A stretch of DNA of 64,000 nucleotides from Bacillota bacterium (GTDB lineage: Bacteria > Bacillota > Clostridia > Christensenellales > Aristaeellaceae). Position 1 is the first letter of the stretch. Each line of letters opens with the position of its first letter. The stretch is taken from contig JAEYCB010000031.1 of the NCBI GenBank assembly GCA_023404345.1, forward strand, positions 6,219-70,218, read 5' to 3'. Both the position numbers and the translations under genes were made by a program. The notes beneath the pieces were generated by a model. That model did no database searches. It was not told the origin of the DNA and worked only from the letters and a program-made list of their open reading frames with translations. Shown here piece after piece: positions 61,842-64,000 of this stretch.

Positions 61842-62066
61842 TTACCGTATACAGTCAGCCGTCTGCCGCGTACACTGGCGCAGCTGATTTTTGAAGGTTT
61901 CAAGCCATTCGGCCCAGGTTCGGATGTGGCCAAACGTTTTTATGCCGGGCGGCAGGCCATGCCATTTGTGATTTCCCTGGGCACTCAGTGGTGAGCCGGG
62001 CCCAGTTTCTGTCCTCCCTGTGAAGCGGCGGTGCACGAAAGCCTCTTCGCCGTACCGGGACGGCAT
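61842..62066 (-). CDS. Possible small protein
   Basis: 74 codons between the decarboxylase-family gene and the HAD-TMK gene. The ATG at 62066 has AGGATGG about 7 bp upstream. It starts MPSRYGEEAFVHRRFTGR and includes IRTWAEWLETFKNQ. No family is recognised, and the only support is position and a moderate ribosome binding site. Nothing else is seen in 61831-62109. Confidence 0.25.
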   Translation of the reverse strand: MPSRYGEEAFVHRRFTGRTETGPGSPLSAQGNHKWHGLPPGIKTFGHIRTWAEWLETFKNQLRQCTRQTADCIR

Positions 62067-62109
62067 ACGTCGCCATCCTGCGCGGGAGCCCTCCGCCGTC
62101 TAGCCCCTG

Positions 62110-63546
62110 TCACTTGAGACACGCCAACGTGCCATCCGGTTCAATGCCAAATGCCCTCCGGGGGTCTAACGCGGCCAGGTACTTCGCCAACTCCTCCGTT
62201 ACCCGCTCCCCCGCGGTAATCAGTGCTACCCCAGGCGGGTAAGGTCCGGCCTGCACGGCACTCACCCGCCCTGCCGCACGGCTGAGTGGCACCGCCTCCG
62301 ATGGTGCAAAAAACGCTTCTTTCAACGAAACCCCCCGTTCAGGTGGCGCGGGTAGCGACAACCAGACAGGCCCGCCGCTCTCTTCCATCCCGTCCGTTAC
62401 ATCCCTGCGCAAGCCGTTTTTCGCGCATTGACATGCCCCGCCCGTATCCGAAATTCCGCTGGTCTTGCCCGTCTCCGCAACGTCCCTCAGCTTTTTTAGC
62501 AATTGTTCCAGCCGCTCCGGTCCGTCCATCAGTGACAGGATGCACACCACCCGGCGCGCGTCACTCATCTCCACATCGACGCCCCGCGCAGCCAGTTCTG
62601 CCGCCAGTGCAAAGCCTCCCTGCGGGGCGTTGAGTACCACGCGCGTACGGTCGTAGGCCCAGCCGGGCTCATCCTGCCCATTCGTATATCCCAACGCCGC
62701 CGCACACGCATGAAAGCGTACCGCCGAATCCTTGAGGCGCCGAACGGCCTCTGCACCATAGTACTGCATCCAGGCACGCGCGTCGTCCAGCGCAAGCAGC
62801 GTAACAAAGGATGGGCTGCTTGTCTGCACTGCGCGCAGCATAGACCGCAGCCGCGCCGTATCCACACCCGGCCCCGCATGGAGCCACGCCCCACCGTTAA
62901 GTGCAGGCAGCGTCTTATGAGCCGACTGCACCCACAAATCCGCGCCAAGCGCGCCCGCAGCGGGCACCTCTGCATCCCAGTTCAGGTGCGCACCGTGCGC
63001 CTCGTCACACAATACCAGAACGCCCATTTTATGCGCTTGCGCCACCGCACGTACCGGCCAGTGCAGCGCGCCGTAATAGTCCGGCCTCGCCACCAGCATG
63101 GCACGCGCACCGGGGCAGCGTGCCAGTGCCTCCAGATAGCTTTCATCCGAGGTATAGCACAGGCCCGATGGCATAAAAGACGGCTGGGCGAACACCGGTT
63201 CAAGCCCCGCCACGGCGCACAGATGGATGGCGCTCACATGCACATTGCGCGGCAAAATCACTGCCCCGCCTCCGCCCGCGGCATACAGCAGCATTGCCTG
63301 GACGCCCGCCGTAGATCCGCCGGTGAGCATCAACGTATGCGCTGCACCCGCGCACTGGGCAGCCAACGTTTCTGCGCGTGCGATGGCCCCACAAGGGGCG
63401 TACAGGTCGTCGGTTACAGGCAGCTCGGTGGTTTCCAGCTGGTAGGGGTCCATCGGCCCGAACGGCCCGTGTCCCTGGGCCCCCGGCATATGCAAGGACA
63501 GCCTGTCCGCCACGCCCGCGAGCATCTCGCGCATGGGCCGCTCCAC
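62110..63546 (-). CDS. Orn/Lys/Arg decarboxylase-family PLP enzyme (YaaO-like)
   Basis: 478 residues from a GTG at 63546, with GGGAGG 8 bp upstream; an in-frame GTG at 63594 has no ribosome binding site. It begins ERPMREMLAGVADRLSLHMPG, then GGSTAGVQAML, the PLP-contact CDEAHGAHL and the Schiff-base Lys in WVQSAHKTLPAL. The C-terminal domain is shorter than in classical inducible lysine decarboxylases. In Bacillus the related yaaO precedes tmk, and the same order holds here. It may make a polyamine precursor such as agmatine or cadaverine. Confidence 0.88.
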   Translation of the reverse strand: MERPMREMLAGVADRLSLHMPGAQGHGPFGPMDPYQLETTELPVTDDLYAPCGAIARAETLAAQCAGAAHTLMLTGGSTAGVQAMLLYAAGGGGAVILPRNVHVSAIHLCAVAGLEPVFAQPSFMPSGLCYTSDESYLEALARCPGARAMLVARPDYYGALHWPVRAVAQAHKMGVLVLCDEAHGAHLNWDAEVPAAGALGADLWVQSAHKTLPALNGGAWLHAGPGVDTARLRSMLRAVQTSSPSFVTLLALDDARAWMQYYGAEAVRRLKDSAVRFHACAAALGYTNGQDEPGWAYDRTRVVLNAPQGGFALAAELAARGVDVEMSDARRVVCILSLMDGPERLEQLLKKLRDVAETGKTSGISDTGGACQCAKNGLRRDVTDGMEESGGPVWLSLPAPPERGVSLKEAFFAPSEAVPLSRAAGRVSAVQAGPYPPGVALITAGERVTEELAKYLAALDPRRAFGIEPDGTLACLK

Positions 63547-63687
63547 CGTTACCGCCTCCCTCAGATGTTGCCTCAACACATCATAGTCGCACACAGCATA
63601 GCAAAAAAACCGTTGTCTTGCAAGTATGAAAGGGCAATGAAAAGCTGCTTCTAACAGCTTTTAAGAAGCGTTGAGTTAATTTACATG

Positions 63688-63716
63688 ATGAAATTTCACA
63701 CGATATATGTTATAAT
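63688..63716 (+). promoter_or_regulatory. Promoter at right end
   Basis: ATGAAA (63688-63693), 17 bp, TATAAT (63711-63716). It is divergent from the decarboxylase-family gene and drives the leader and ORF at the right edge. Confidence 0.65.
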
Positions 63717-63767
63717 GCAATCTGACTTATATTTGAAAAAGGTTGTTAGTGCCATGAACTGTCCAAT

Positions 63768-63849
63768 CTGATTTTGTAGTGCATCATAGCTGTCACCGGT
63801 CGCAACGCCACTTTGGAATCGGTGGGTATTTGTTGTACTTAAAAATCAG
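63768..63849 (+). promoter_or_regulatory. Structured 5' leader, possible riboswitch-like element
   Basis: CTGATTTT (63768-63775) can pair with AAAATCAG (63842-63849), enclosing about 66 nt that contain a further CACCG/CGGTG stem. The 3' strand of the closing helix abuts the ribosome binding site GAAAGGG (63849-63855). No known riboswitch class was recognised. Confidence 0.4.
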
Positions 63850-63861
63850 AAAGGGCTTCCT

Positions 63862-64000
63862 ATGAAGAAAAACTTAAGGCAACACCGCATAAATGGCAGG
63901 ATTCACATAGGCGGACATGCATTTTGTGAAAATCAACAGGATGCCCCATACTTATGCTCGCAGGGGCGCACTGATTCAAGCTGCCAGGCAGGGCCTGTCA
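63862..64000 (+). CDS. Truncated ORF at window edge, unknown
   Basis: ATG at 63862 with AGAAAGGG 6 bp upstream. The frame is open for 46 codons to the end of the window (MKKNLRQHRINGRIHIGG...), with three Cys. The fragment is too short to assign. The composition is less GC-rich than the rest, so it may belong to a newly acquired segment. Confidence 0.35.
   Translation, partial: MKKNLRQHRINGRIHIGGHAFCENQQDAPYLCSQGRTDSSCQAGPV

Noticed and set aside
63862..64000. Insertion-sequence terminus at the right edge
   Set aside because: The end of the window lacks a visible terminal inverted repeat pair or transposase; kept only as an unknown truncated frame.

Overview
The window reads as chromosomal DNA from a GC-rich, spore-forming, Gram-positive member of the Clostridia. 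Evidence: a SpoIVA gene, RNase J, clostridial-type RpoB and RpoC without large insertions, strong Shine-Dalgarno sequences with many TTG and GTG starts, canonical sigma-A promoters, and BspA-like leucine-rich-repeat surface proteins of the kind common in gut Clostridia. The species cannot be named from sequence alone. No rRNA, tRNA, CRISPR array, complete transposon or prophage was recognised.

Layout. 1-2.3 kb: end of an SPFH-type gene, a receiver-like protein and a secreted VOC-fold protein, all on the minus strand. 2.5-8.2 kb (plus): glycosyltransferase, feoA, feoB, a FeoB-associated Cys-rich peptide, nrdG, asparaginase. 8.3-18 kb: D-aminoacylase, a TetM-like GTPase coupled to an RlmI-like methyltransferase, a shikimate-kinase-like protein, cupin, Gfo/Idh/MocA oxidoreductase, RNase J. 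18.4-31.7 kb: RseC-like protein divergent from rpoBC, then a type IIA topoisomerase pair and a GNAT acetyltransferase. 31.9-35.5 kb (minus): nitroreductase, signal peptidase I, FtsH. 35.6-41.7 kb (minus): aromatic amino acid operon aroF-tyrA-aroB-pheA-aroE/K-aroQ. 42-47.6 kb: spoIVA (minus), then ylbF-like, mltG, U32 peptidase, yajC and a TIGR04086-type membrane protein (plus). 48-55.7 kb: PLD-family protein, AI-2E-type permease, and the branched-chain amino acid ABC transporter livJ-H-M-G-F (minus). 55.9-63.6 kb (minus): two frameshifted LRR genes, mnmA, a HAD-thymidylate kinase fusion and an Orn/Lys/Arg decarboxylase-family gene. The right edge holds a promoter, a structured leader and a truncated ORF.

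The most interesting system is the control region of the aromatic operon. A consensus promoter drives a 30-residue leader ORF whose residues 8-20 hold three Tyr and four Phe codons. It is followed within about 20 nt by a perfect 10-bp GC hairpin with a U-tract, then the aroF start. This is the architecture of ribosome-mediated transcription attenuation, used here for a combined Tyr/Phe operon. The operon products run from DAHP synthase to prephenate and on to the Tyr and Phe branches; aroA and aroC are not in the window.

Other notable structure: a dispersed family of intergenic elements built from chained hairpins (at least four copies), a tandem duplication of an LRR gene that carried along the last codons of mnmA, single-base frameshifts in both LRR genes, a His-rich insertion in the FeoB G domain, and a HAD-TMK fusion. 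The aro operon looks GC-richer than its surroundings and the LRR genes GC-poorer; this is a visual impression, not a computed value.
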